Source: Pelotomaculum sp. UBA5255 (GTDB lineage: Bacteria > Bacillota > Desulfotomaculia > Desulfotomaculales > Pelotomaculaceae). From it: a stretch of 17,216 nucleotides of DNA. A program made the translations under genes and the position numbers. Of the stretch, positions 1 through 6,449 are shown one piece after another. Location: positions 25,353 through 42,568 of the forward strand of contig DHTR01000005.1 in the NCBI GenBank assembly GCA_002408725.1. The letters run 5' to 3'. The notes beneath the pieces were generated by a model. It was given only the letters and a program-made list of their open reading frames with translations. It did no database searches and was not told where the DNA came from. Within the stretch, counting starts at the first letter, position 1, and each line of letters begins with the position of its first letter.

Positions 1-135
1 TATTTTTTGCCTGGCTGCCGCCGAATTAGGGTCGGCGCAGTCCCGAAGGCTGATCCCCATGGTGATGGTGCGGATGTCGAGATTTTCCTTCTGAACCATC
101 TTAATGGTCTCAAGGATCTCTTGTAAAGTAAACAT
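1..135 (-). CDS. PFL-family protein (UPF0210/DUF711), N-terminal 45 codons only
   Basis: The gene reads leftward and leaves the window after 45 codons. The visible start is MFTLQEILETIKMVQKENL, followed by a segment containing DIRTITMGISLRDCADP. This matches my recollection of the conserved N-terminus of the UPF0210 (DUF711, PFL-like) family, whose biochemical function is not established. The ATG at 135 is preceded by GGGGGAG at about six bases. An out-of-frame ATG at 139 is not used. It lies 15 bases downstream of the ACT-domain gene, and this ACT-PFL pair is a common two-gene operon in Firmicutes. Only the N-terminus is seen, so the family call rests on about 45 residues plus the neighbour. 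Confidence 0.85.
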   Translation of the reverse strand, partial: MFTLQEILETIKMVQKENLDIRTITMGISLRDCADPNSAAARQKI

Positions 136-150
136 ACATGCTCCCCCTGA

Positions 151-456
151 CTATATCCTGTGCATAAATTTAAAGGCGTCTTCGTGCAGGGCATCGATCT
201 GGACTCCAAGCTCAAGCCCCTTTTCATCTAATTTTTCTTTCAAGGTAAGAAGGTCAACGGTACTGCCACTCATGTCGGCCACCATTACCATGACCAGGAA
301 TTCCTGGAGAATCGTCTGGCTGATATCCAGAATGTTTATTTTGTTAGATGCAAGCACCTGTGCCACACCGGCGATAATGCCCACACAATCCGGGCCGATG
401 ACCGTTACAATGACGCGGCTGCCCTTGGGCTCCATGGGATTCATTTGAGACAGCAT
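151..456 (-). CDS. ACT domain-containing protein (UPF0237 family)
   Basis: A 101-residue protein that is essentially one ACT domain, the small ligand-binding regulatory fold usually associated with amino-acid sensing. Residues 14-50 (VIVTVIGPDCVGIIAGVAQV followed by NKINILDISQTIL) carry the classic ACT strand-helix pattern with the DxVGIIAGV loop and NILDISQT strand of UPF0237. The ATG at 456 is chosen because AAGGAG sits eight bases upstream. In-frame Met codons at residues 5 and 8 lack such a site. It is followed after 15 bases by the PFL-family gene, so the two are probably co-transcribed from the promoter at 586-614. The ligand is unknown; a role as a sensor partner of the PFL-family protein is inference from the conserved pairing. 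Confidence 0.9.
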   Translation of the reverse strand: MLSQMNPMEPKGSRVIVTVIGPDCVGIIAGVAQVLASNKINILDISQTILQEFLVMVMVADMSGSTVDLLTLKEKLDEKGLELGVQIDALHEDAFKFMHRI

Positions 457-472
457 CCAAAAAACTCCTTTG

Positions 473-501
473 CAAAAAAATTAAAGCTGGCATCCAGCTT
501 T
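473..501 (-). terminator. Terminator-like hairpin in the ACT gene leader (possible attenuator)
   Basis: On the minus strand an 8-bp perfect stem (AAAGCTGG/CCAGCTTT, arms 494-501 and 483-490) with a three-base loop is followed by AATTTTTTT. It lies between the ACT promoter and its ribosome site, so it sits in the mRNA leader rather than after a gene. It could simply end read-through from the patatin gene, but it would also stop the ACT transcript unless regulated. Confidence 0.65.
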
Positions 502-585
502 GTTTGGTAGGTATCCCCATAAATCATTCACGAATTGCCTTCAAGGATCATTAAGATAAATGAAAGCTCGCGTTTTTATAAAACA

Positions 586-614
586 ATATTACCTTTCACA
601 AGATAAAATGTCAA
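586..614 (-). promoter_or_regulatory. Sigma-A-type promoter for the ACT-PFL operon
   Basis: Minus strand: TTGACA (614-609), exact 17-base spacer, TAATAT (591-586). Transcription would begin near 579 and give a leader of about 120 bases. It overlaps nothing else and lies just past the 3' end of the patatin gene. Confidence 0.75.
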
Positions 615-640
615 ATCTTTTTCAACTTGCCAGGCTGGTT

Positions 641-1741
641 TCAAGGGTGGAGCGGCAGGTTTTTGTTTATAGCTTCACTAGCTATTAGCCGTACCTCCGG
701 CTTCCGGTTAAAGAGCTGCTGCGCCGGCGGTTCGGGGTACACTGGCTCCATCCATTTCGCTGCCACTTTTGAAGAGGGTTTCTTTCCACAGAAATCTATC
801 TTGAAGGATTCAAAGTTCCATCCTTCAAAAAAACCGGTTGCAGCCATTACTCCGGCCTTAAACAGGTCTTCCTTTTGCTGTTGGACGCTCTCAAAGTCCG
901 TGGTCTTCACACCGAGGGAAGGTATTGAAATCGTGCGAACCCTACTTTTGGGATCCAGTTCGTGTATTTTGTCGCGTGCTTCCATCATAGTTGATAGGAT
1001 CGCCGTGAAAAGGTTAAAAGGGTTGTTGATCTGTGAGGAAAGGTATTCATCGGGCTCTACAATTTTAAAGCCAAAAGTTGGCCACTCCGGCAACTGGTCG
1101 TTGTCAAAAATCCAGACGGGAAAATTACTTAATACTCCCCCGTCAATTATATAACTAAACACTCTTTGATCTCCTGAATTGATATACTGGAGCTTGCAGG
1201 GCTCATAGAAGAAAGGTAACGAAGCGCTCATACGTACGGCTTTACAGACTGACAGACTGTCAGGATTAAGATGATAGTCTTTGAGATCGTAAGGCAGCCT
1301 CAGGAGCTTGCGCCTGGATACATCGGTAGCGGTCACGACTAGCTTATAACGGCAGACCGGGTCGTTTTCATATTCCTTCAGCACCAGGTCTTTAAAGGTA
1401 TAGACTCCTTTGGCCGCCAATTTCTCGCGGATCCAGCCTTCGAGGTAATCGCCTTCGTACAGGCCGTTTTCAAACCAAAGGCTCAAGGCCATGCCCACAA
1501 AAGGTATCCGGTCGAGCCAGTCCTTATCTTTAAACAGGGTGAAGTCAAGCTGCCATACCATCTCCTTAATTTCTCCTGCTGAATAACCAGCCGCAACCAG
1601 AGAGGCGATGATTGCGCCGGCCGAGGTGCCGGCAAGGTTGACCCAGTTATAACCTCTGCTTTCCGCCTCGTAGAGGGCGCCCAGCATACCGACTGCCTTG
1701 ACCCCGCCTCCTTCAAAAATAGCATTCGCGTTCTTCCTCAA
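641..1741 (-). CDS. Patatin-like phospholipase family protein
   Basis: Predicted serine acyl hydrolase of the patatin family, which uses a Ser-Asp dyad on lipid acyl esters. Seen in the sequence (366-aa numbering): glycine-rich oxyanion loop EGGGVKAVG at 10-18, nucleophile elbow GTSAG at 38-42 with Ser40, and the Asp motif DGG at 200-202. The usual third residue of GGGxKG is Ala here. No signal peptide or membrane span is obvious, so it is likely cytoplasmic or peripheral. The longest frame starts with GTG at 1750, but GGAGG abuts that codon. A TTG three codons later (1741) has GGAGG at an eight-base spacing and is the better start. Monocistronic; natural substrate unknown. Confidence 0.9.
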   Translation of the reverse strand: MRKNANAIFEGGGVKAVGMLGALYEAESRGYNWVNLAGTSAGAIIASLVAAGYSAGEIKEMVWQLDFTLFKDKDWLDRIPFVGMALSLWFENGLYEGDYLEGWIREKLAAKGVYTFKDLVLKEYENDPVCRYKLVVTATDVSRRKLLRLPYDLKDYHLNPDSLSVCKAVRMSASLPFFYEPCKLQYINSGDQRVFSYIIDGGVLSNFPVWIFDNDQLPEWPTFGFKIVEPDEYLSSQINNPFNLFTAILSTMMEARDKIHELDPKSRVRTISIPSLGVKTTDFESVQQQKEDLFKAGVMAATGFFEGWNFESFKIDFCGKKPSSKVAAKWMEPVYPEPPAQQLFNRKPEVRLIASEAINKNLPLHP

Positions 1742-1886
1742 ATAAATCACCTCCAGTTTGAAATATCTTATTTATTAAAATCTCGGGATGTGACAAAGAT
1801 ATGATCTTAGCTCAAAGACTACTCACAGGCGGTCGATCGGCTGTCCACGCCTGCAGATAAATAATAAGTAAACTGGAAAGAAATTA

Positions 1887-1934
1887 TTGACAGAAACACT
1901 TGTTCGGTTTATGATGTATGCAAACATACGTGCG
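1887..1934 (+). promoter_or_regulatory. Strong sigma-A promoter with two LexA (DinR)-like boxes
   Basis: TTGACA (1887-1892), 17-base spacer, TATGAT (1910-1915): a near-consensus promoter. Compared with the Firmicute LexA box CGAACRNRYGTTCG, 1893-1906 (spacer) differs at three positions and 1921-1934 (start-site region) at two. Placement between -35 and -10 and over the transcription start is what a repressor would need. The LexA assignment is inference; no lexA gene is visible. Confidence 0.55.
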
Positions 1935-1956
1935 GGGCGAGGGAGGGGATTTTAGG

Positions 1957-2142
1957 ATGGAAAGAGCCTGGAGGGAAAGAGGAGAGTATGTATGCTCTTT
2001 ATCCGGTTACTGCGTGATTGAAAAGGTACTGGAGTGGCTGGAAAGAGGGGACACAGAACTTGAGAGGGTGACGGGGTACGGGATCTGTTTGGCTTCTTGT
2101 ACCTACTTTATCGCCAGGCTGATCCAGCTACTTATTAGATAA
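1957..2142 (+). CDS. Small putative membrane protein, function unknown
   Basis: A 61-residue protein not recognised as any family. The ATG at 1957 is chosen over the in-frame ATG at 1918 because GGGAGGGG lies about eight bases before it. The 1918 codon falls in the promoter/start-site region. The first ~38 residues are charged (MERAWRERGEYVC and an acidic EWLERGDTELERV stretch). The last ~22 (GYGICLASCTYFIARLIQLL) form one hydrophobic segment that could span the membrane, ending in Arg. Three or four Cys are present. The promoter just upstream is near-consensus with LexA-like boxes, hinting at damage-inducible expression of a small membrane peptide (inference). No downstream partner gene. Confidence 0.55.
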   Translation: MERAWRERGEYVCSLSGYCVIEKVLEWLERGDTELERVTGYGICLASCTYFIARLIQLLIR

Positions 2143-2171
2143 TTTTTGGGGAGGATCAACTCGTAATAAAT

Positions 2172-2196
2172 AAAAAACTTCCGATTGTCTCGGAAG
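2172..2196 (-). terminator. Intrinsic terminator of tRNA-Leu
   Basis: Minus strand: 7-bp perfect stem CTTCCGA/TCGGAAG with a 5-base loop, followed by six Ts. It lies 13 bases past the tRNA CCA end. Confidence 0.9.
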
Positions 2197-2208
2197 CCTT
2201 ATGTTTAC

Positions 2209-2295
2209 TGGTGCGGCAGAAAGGACTTGAACCTTCACACCCTAACGGGCACAAGAACCTGAATCTTGCGCGTCTGCCAATTCCGCCACTGCCGC
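2209..2295 (-). tRNA. tRNA-Leu (anticodon CAG)
   Basis: An 87-base tRNA with acceptor arms GCGGCAG/CTGCCGC, a long variable arm typical of tRNA-Leu, T-loop GGTTCAAGTCC, and CCA encoded in the gene. The anticodon stem CAAGA/TCTTG holds loop TTCAGGT, giving anticodon CAG, which reads CUG. It stands alone, with its own promoter and terminator. Confidence 0.95.
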
Positions 2296-2335
2296 ATACT
2301 TTATTAACCTTGCTTGCTTCATTTACCGCATAGAT

Positions 2336-2364
2336 AATATAGCACAATTGAAATAGGCTGTCAA
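2336..2364 (-). promoter_or_regulatory. Promoter of tRNA-Leu
   Basis: Minus strand: TTGACA (2364-2359), 17-base spacer, TATATT (2341-2336), about 40 bases before the mature tRNA 5' end. The spacing and position fit a strong stable-RNA promoter. Confidence 0.8.
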
Positions 2365-2486
2365 CAGCCTTACCTGCTTCAAGAAGAACCTTAGCATAAC
2401 GAGTTTACATATTTGGAAAAAAGGTTAAAGCATCGGATTCTTAAATCGGGGGGAAGATGATAATATCAAGAAAGAGGAGAGGTGCT

Positions 2487-2633
2487 ATGAGCAAGAAAGT
2501 CAAAGGGATACCAAAGAAGTGCGGGGTTCCGGGCACAGCCAGGACCGGCTACCGGGACACCTGGGATCTGGGGAAAGCTGCCGAGAATAAAAGAAAGTGG
2601 AAGGTCGGGGGGATAAACAGGCCCGGTACATAA
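2487..2633 (+). CDS. Small basic protein (48 aa), function unknown
   Basis: MSKKVKGIPKKCGVPGTART followed by GYRDTWDLGKAAENKRKWKV and a short GGINRPGT tail. A good site (GAGGAGAGG) lies about five bases before ATG 2487 and a convincing terminator follows the stop at 2631-2633, so this is very likely a real gene. It is strongly basic, with one Cys and two Trp, and has no membrane segment or signal peptide. I do not recognise the family. High charge and small size would fit a nucleic-acid-associated or spore-type small protein, but that is a guess. Confidence 0.65.
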   Translation: MSKKVKGIPKKCGVPGTARTGYRDTWDLGKAAENKRKWKVGGINRPGT

Positions 2634-2666
2634 ATACAGGCCATTACTTTTTAATAATGTTGACAG

Positions 2667-2702
2667 GGTTTGGCTTCATGAGCCAAGCCTTTTAATTTTT
2701 TA
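2667..2702 (+). terminator. Intrinsic terminator after the 48-aa gene
   Basis: 9-bp stem GGTTTGGCT/AGCCAAGCC (one G-T pair), 5-base loop, then TTTTAATTTTTT. It lies 34 bases after the stop codon. Confidence 0.85.
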
Positions 2703-2846
2703 TCTAAACAATGATTTCCCGCGTTCCGAGTAAAAAATATTATTAAAAAGCTGGACGGGCGGTGTCTTTATCGGTAAGATAGCTTTGATCTGTAAAGCCT
2801 TTTTAAAAAGGTTTGTAATGCTGTTAACTGAAGTGGAGTGTTGTGA

Positions 2847-3749
2847 ATGGATGGGGAAGATCCGGATTTCAGCAAAAAGAAACAGGACCATATGAGCGAA
2901 AATATAACATCCCCGGAAGGGGCTGGATTTCGTCCGGAAGAGCCTGGAACAGGCGGTTTTTTTGATGATGTTCTTGAAGCCACTGGCGAAGATTACGAGG
3001 ATGAAGAGGACACGGAAATTTTGCGGCGGCGGCCGGTATGGCTTCGCGCTGTGGCTTTTCTGACCATTTTGGCCTTTCTGGGCCTCGTTGCGGCGACCTC
3101 TTTCCCTCCCCAAAAGGTGCGGCTGCTGGACCTTGTCTTAAACTCCTTCAAGCTTCAAGAGGATATCGACGACAGCTTGATGCGGGCTGTGGTACAAATC
3201 AATATTATTTCACCGAAGCAGGGTGTACCTCTTGCAGCAGAACAGAAATCCGGCACCGGCTTCAATATAGATCCCCGGGGGGTAATCATAACCAACCACC
3301 ACGTCATCGAGGGAGCGTTGAATATAGCTGTAACTTTCCCTGATGGAAAAACCTACCGGGCCAGTCGCTGTTCCAGCAGGCCGGAATACGACCTGGCAAT
3401 GATCATTCTGGAGGCGGAAGGACTTCCGGTGGTGCCGCTGAATGCTTCCGGGCAACCTGCCCGGGGAGATAAAATCAGGGTAGTCGGCAATCCTCTTACC
3501 CTTAACAACATCGTAGTGGAGGGAAAGGTTGAGCGGTACTTGCATCTCGGCAGCAAGCCCGACCGGGTTTTCAGTATCGATGCTCCTATATATCCCGGCA
3601 ATAGCGGCAGCCCGGTGTTTGACAGGAATGGTGAGGTGGTTGGGGTTGTGTTTGGCATTTTCCACAGCTCTGAAAACGACAAAGAAAAAATCTTCGGGTT
3701 GGTCATACCAATTCGTGAGGTGCTTGACCTGTCAAGAGTTGATTCCTGA
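2847..3749 (+). CDS. Membrane-anchored trypsin-like serine protease (S1C/DegP-like, no PDZ)
   Basis: 300 residues. An acidic cytoplasmic N-terminus (1-58; very Asp/Glu-rich at 40-56) is followed by RRR and one transmembrane helix (about 66-85). An extracytoplasmic chymotrypsin-fold domain (about 112-295) comes next. The catalytic triad is visible: His152 in TNHHVIEG, Asp182 in EYDLAMI, Ser253 in GNSGSPVF. Unlike DegP/HtrA it ends after the protease domain and has no PDZ domain, so substrate selection must differ. ATG 2847 has GTGGAG nine bases upstream. Likely role: proteolysis or signalling at the outer face of the membrane. The specific substrate is unknown. No operon partner on the plus strand. 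Confidence 0.9.
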   Translation: MDGEDPDFSKKKQDHMSENITSPEGAGFRPEEPGTGGFFDDVLEATGEDYEDEEDTEILRRRPVWLRAVAFLTILAFLGLVAATSFPPQKVRLLDLVLNSFKLQEDIDDSLMRAVVQINIISPKQGVPLAAEQKSGTGFNIDPRGVIITNHHVIEGALNIAVTFPDGKTYRASRCSSRPEYDLAMIILEAEGLPVVPLNASGQPARGDKIRVVGNPLTLNNIVVEGKVERYLHLGSKPDRVFSIDAPIYPGNSGSPVFDRNGEVVGVVFGIFHSSENDKEKIFGLVIPIREVLDLSRVDS

Positions 3750-3809
3750 TGACTGGTTATCGCTCCCTAAGGCAGTCCCCTAATTCTGCTTATTCCTTGT
3801 AAAACAACT

Positions 3810-4685
3810 TTACCACGTGAAACCTTTACCCATCACTTCGACCGTTTCTGTCACGAAAATAAATGCCTTTTTGTCGGTTGACTGGACAATTTCATTTAGC
3901 TTTGCAATTTCATAGTGGCTGACGACACAGTTAATCACCAGTTTTGCGTTTCCGGAAAAGGCGCCCTGGCCCTCTAGATAGGTAACCCCCCGGTTTAGCT
4001 CACGCATAATCCTTTCGGCAATTTCCGAACTCTTGTCCGAAACAATCATGACGGACTTATGCCGATTGAACCCATCAATAACTGTATCTAAGACCTTGCC
4101 CCCGACCCACATGCTGATGGCGGTGTACATGGCAATCTTCAAGTCGAAGAAGTAAAGGGAGGGTACCAGCACCGCAGCATTAAAGTAAAACATCGTGGCT
4201 CCTATGGAGATGTTTTTTTTCTTTTTCATGATCATTGAAGCAATGTCCGAGCCGCCCGTGGAAGCGCCGTACCGGAAGACAATCCCCAGACCCATACCGT
4301 TGCCGATGCCGGAGAATATGCAGGCCAGAAAAAGATCGAGCTCGGGTACCGGAACAAAGGGCTTGGATAGCGGGAGCATCACAATGAGTACGATTGTCCC
4401 CACGGCGCTGTAAATCATAAATCTTTTGTCCAGTTCCTTTAACCCCCACAGGAAGATGGGAATATTCAAAAGGAGTATTCCAAGATAAACGGGGAAGTCA
4501 AAAACATATTTCCCCAACAGCGCTAAACCCGATACCCCGCCAGACAGGAGCCCGTAAGGGATAACGAAGGCGTTAAAGGATACTGCAATTAAGGAGGCGC
4601 CAATGGCTATGACTGAAAGCCTTTTTGCCAGGTCCAGGGCTGCTCTTCGAAATCTCGCCAGTTTTACTTTGGTTTTCCGTTTCAT
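3810..4685 (-). CDS. YitT family membrane protein (DUF161 + DUF2179)
   Basis: 291 residues from the preferred ATG at 4685. A basic N-terminus is followed by five to six hydrophobic segments over about residues 17-195. These include the family's N-terminal helix with SFNAFVIPYGLLSGGVSGLA and the GGSDI motif in a GMGLGIVFRYGASTGGSDI stretch. The C-terminal DUF2179 domain (about 205-290) shows VTYLEGQGAF and FIFVTETVEVMGKGF, as in YitT/YebE/YqfU-type proteins. The longer frame opens with TTG at 4733, but that lies at the predicted transcription start. ATG 4685 has AAGGGA six bases upstream. Function in the family is not established; a membrane transporter or regulator is usually suggested. Monocistronic, convergent with the protease. 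Confidence 0.9.
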   Translation of the reverse strand: MKRKTKVKLARFRRAALDLAKRLSVIAIGASLIAVSFNAFVIPYGLLSGGVSGLALLGKYVFDFPVYLGILLLNIPIFLWGLKELDKRFMIYSAVGTIVLIVMLPLSKPFVPVPELDLFLACIFSGIGNGMGLGIVFRYGASTGGSDIASMIMKKKKNISIGATMFYFNAAVLVPSLYFFDLKIAMYTAISMWVGGKVLDTVIDGFNRHKSVMIVSDKSSEIAERIMRELNRGVTYLEGQGAFSGNAKLVINCVVSHYEIAKLNEIVQSTDKKAFIFVTETVEVMGKGFTW

Positions 4686-4743
4686 TTCTTTTCCCTTCGT
4701 ACAATACATAAAAAACAAATAAGCCCCCGTCAACGAGAGCAGT

Positions 4744-4773
4744 ATTATATCAAGTCGATGGAATTCTTACCAA
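4744..4773 (-). promoter_or_regulatory. Promoter of the YitT gene (extended -10)
   Basis: Minus strand: TTGGTA (4773-4768), 18-base spacer, TATAAT (4749-4744) preceded by TGA, i.e. an extended -10. The predicted start near 4737 rules out the TTG at 4733 as a usable start codon. Confidence 0.6.
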
Positions 4774-5008
4774 TAAATTATAGCATTCAAAGGTAAAGGA
4801 GATCAATTACATTTTACATTATTAATTAAATCATCCAGTCAATTATACTAAAAAGCTCAATAATGGTTTTTAAGAAAATTGAAACGGTATTTTGTGTTTT
4901 TGCAAGGAATATAGGCGGGTAAAATAGAAACAACCACCAGGGGAGATGTCTGTCATAAAATCAATTATCAAGCAAGTTTAAAAGCTATAATAAATGGAGG
5001 GTGGCTGG
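4774..5008. other. AT-rich intergenic gap between divergent genes
   Basis: Between the YitT promoter and the enoyl-CoA hydratase start I see only AT-rich sequence and the GGAGG ribosome site at 4996-5000. No plus-strand promoter with good -35 and -10 boxes at proper spacing could be identified. Confidence 0.5.
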
Positions 5009-5800
5009 ATGTCATTTAAGGAAATTCTATTCAGTAGGGAAGGTTCTGTGGCGACGATTACCCTGAATAACCCGGAGCGCTTTAATGCTCTTGGGCCAAT
5101 CATCTCCAGTGAACTTTTGAGTGCCCTTGGGGTTTGCCGTGAGGACAGGGGGATCAGGGTGGTAGTCCTGACCGGGTCCGGCAAGGCCTTTTGTTCAGGC
5201 GGCGACATCAGTTATTTCGAGCAGTTTGCCAGTTCCGACCCGTCCGAGCCAGTCCGGCGGCTGCTGGACCCTCTGCACCGGATTGTGCTGGAAATACGGC
5301 AAATGCAAAAGCCGGTACTGGCGGTGATAAACGGTGCGGTAAGCGGTGCGGGTATGTCGCTGGCACTTGCTTGTGACCTGCGTCTTTGTTCTTCACAAGC
5401 CCGTTTTAAACAGGCGTATACCAGCCTTGGCCTGGCGCCGGATGTTGGCTGGAGCCTGTGGGTTGGTTTGTTGGCGGGTTTTAGCAAGGCTGCCGAAATG
5501 GTTTTTCTCGATCCCGTATATAATGCTGAACAAGCACTGGCCATGGGGCTGGTGCACCGGGTTGTTGGACCGGAAAAACTAGCGGAGGCTACCCTCGAGT
5601 TGGCTGTACAGCTGGCTGCGGGAGCGACGCGGTCATTTGCCATTGCCAAGGCAGATTTAAACCACGCTTTTTTATCACTTCTGGAGCATCAACTGGAGGT
5701 TGAGCGAAAGGGTGTCCTCGATGCTTCGCTTACTTCTGACTACCAGGAAGGGCTAAAAGCCTTCAGGGCGAAGCGAAAGCCGGACTACAAGGGTTGTTAA
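5009..5800 (+). CDS. Enoyl-CoA hydratase/isomerase family protein (crotonase fold)
   Basis: 263 residues from ATG 5009, which has GGAGG eight bases upstream; the in-frame ATG at 4994 overlaps that site and is rejected. It shows the crotonase signature: NNPERFNAL (20-28), first oxyanion-hole segment AFCSGGDI (60-67), and second segment INGAVSGAGMSLALACDLRL (107-126). It has Asp145 in GLAPDVGW where hydratases carry the second catalytic Glu. Crotonase needs two Glu (E144 and E164 in rat). Only an acidic residue at the second position is evident here, a pattern also seen in isomerases such as PaaG. It acts on an acyl-CoA; substrate unknown. A beta-oxidation or aromatic-acid role is possible. No neighbouring acyl-CoA genes. 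Confidence 0.88.
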   Translation: MSFKEILFSREGSVATITLNNPERFNALGPIISSELLSALGVCREDRGIRVVVLTGSGKAFCSGGDISYFEQFASSDPSEPVRRLLDPLHRIVLEIRQMQKPVLAVINGAVSGAGMSLALACDLRLCSSQARFKQAYTSLGLAPDVGWSLWVGLLAGFSKAAEMVFLDPVYNAEQALAMGLVHRVVGPEKLAEATLELAVQLAAGATRSFAIAKADLNHAFLSLLEHQLEVERKGVLDASLTSDYQEGLKAFRAKRKPDYKGC

Positions 5801-5816
5801 AAGTTTACTGAATCAT

Positions 5817-5853
5817 GAAAGCCCCGGCCCAAGGATACGGTCTCGGGGCTTTC
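5817..5853 (+). terminator. Hairpin after the crotonase gene, probable weak terminator
   Basis: 10-bp perfect stem GAAAGCCCCG/CGGGGCTTTC with a 17-base loop, 16 bases after the stop. It lacks a U-run, so termination efficiency is uncertain; it may act as a 3'-end stabiliser. Confidence 0.45.
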
Positions 5854-6163
5854 GCATGCGTAAAGCCTCGAAAGCAATGTCGACAACAAAACATTGAGAT
5901 GATAACCGTTCGAGTCCTGAGCCTGCTTGTTTCCACAGGCAAAAAAAAGATTTTTTCAGAAAAGAGAGAAAAGGTATTTATTTTTTTACTATAATAGTAT
6001 ATATTAGAACAAGGTCGTTTATATTTCGACATAGTACTATGGTCGTGTAGTATATTTTCCTGGTATGGGTAATAATGTTATTAGGGATAATGATTCTATA
6101 TATATCAATATGCCTTTTGATAATTTTGGTTTAAACCCCAACTTCTTCTACCCCTATATATTT
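5854..6163. other. AT-rich intergenic region, possible unannotated RNA
   Basis: No convincing protein gene on either strand. A TATAAT lies at 5990-5995 but without a matching -35. A GTCG...CGAC hairpin (6014-6030) and a perfect 12-base palindrome CATAGTACTATG (6030-6041) follow. The stretch ends at a textbook plus-strand terminator that no known gene uses. Confidence 0.4.
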
Positions 6164-6201
6164 TGACCTTTTACTCATTCCGGGTAAAGGGTCATTTTTT
6201 T
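6164..6201 (+). terminator. Orphan intrinsic terminator upstream of the thi operon
   Basis: 11-bp stem (TGACCTTTTAC/GTAAAGGGTCA, one G-T pair), 9-base loop, then seven Ts. It is over 360 bases after the crotonase stop and just before the TPP riboswitch. It terminates either long crotonase transcripts or a small RNA from 5990-6160. Confidence 0.75.
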
Positions 6202-6260
6202 ACTGTAGTTTTACTGTGGAATTATTTTTTTAAAATGTCTTTAAATAGTTTTAACCAGGT

Positions 6261-6376
6261 GTTACAATAGTTAAAACTATATACTGCACTGGGGAGCTGA
6301 GTATTCGGCTGAGAAAGAACTTTTAGTTCTGACCCAATGAACCTGATCTGGGTAATGCCAGCGGAGGGATTGTAAC
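6261..6376 (+). promoter_or_regulatory. TPP (THI-box) riboswitch aptamer
   Basis: Conserved thi-box elements are plain: GGGGAGC (6291-6297), GGCTGAGA (6307-6314), a variable P3 hairpin AGAAC/GTTCT, then GACCC, CCTGATCTGGGTAATGCCAG and CGGAGGGA. It binds thiamine pyrophosphate and represses the genes downstream. The usual P1 strand next to GGGG is not complementary to the sequence after AGGGA. Instead a perfect 8-bp pair GTTACAAT (6261-6268)/ATTGTAAC (6369-6376) flanks the aptamer, with about 22 bases inserted before the core. A possible extended -10 (TGTTACAAT) overlaps the 5' arm, so the exact transcript start is unclear. Confidence 0.93.
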
Positions 6377-6393
6377 GACTATTTAGAATTACT

Positions 6394-6426
6394 TAGCACT
6401 TCCCTTTTTTTGTGAAGTGTTATTTT
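6394..6426 (+). terminator. TPP-controlled expression platform (terminator-like hairpin)
   Basis: 9-bp stem TAGCACTTC/GAAGTGTTA (one G-T pair), 11-base loop, then TTTTATTT. Positions 6399-6409 can instead pair with the thiD ribosome site (6432-6442; 11 bp with one G-T pair). The segment could therefore act by termination or by hiding the ribosome site. Confidence 0.55.
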
Positions 6427-6449
6427 ATTTGAAAAAGGGAGGCAATAGG

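Noticed and set aside
1..640. ZTP (pfl-motif) riboswitch before the PFL-family operon
   Set aside because: The name suggested a check, but the leader lacks the conserved pseudoknot sequence (CCGCCUGGGC-type) of that motif.
627..1154. 175-codon plus-strand reading frame
   Set aside because: It lies wholly antisense to the patatin gene, whose motifs GGGVKA, GTSAG and DGG prove the minus-strand frame.
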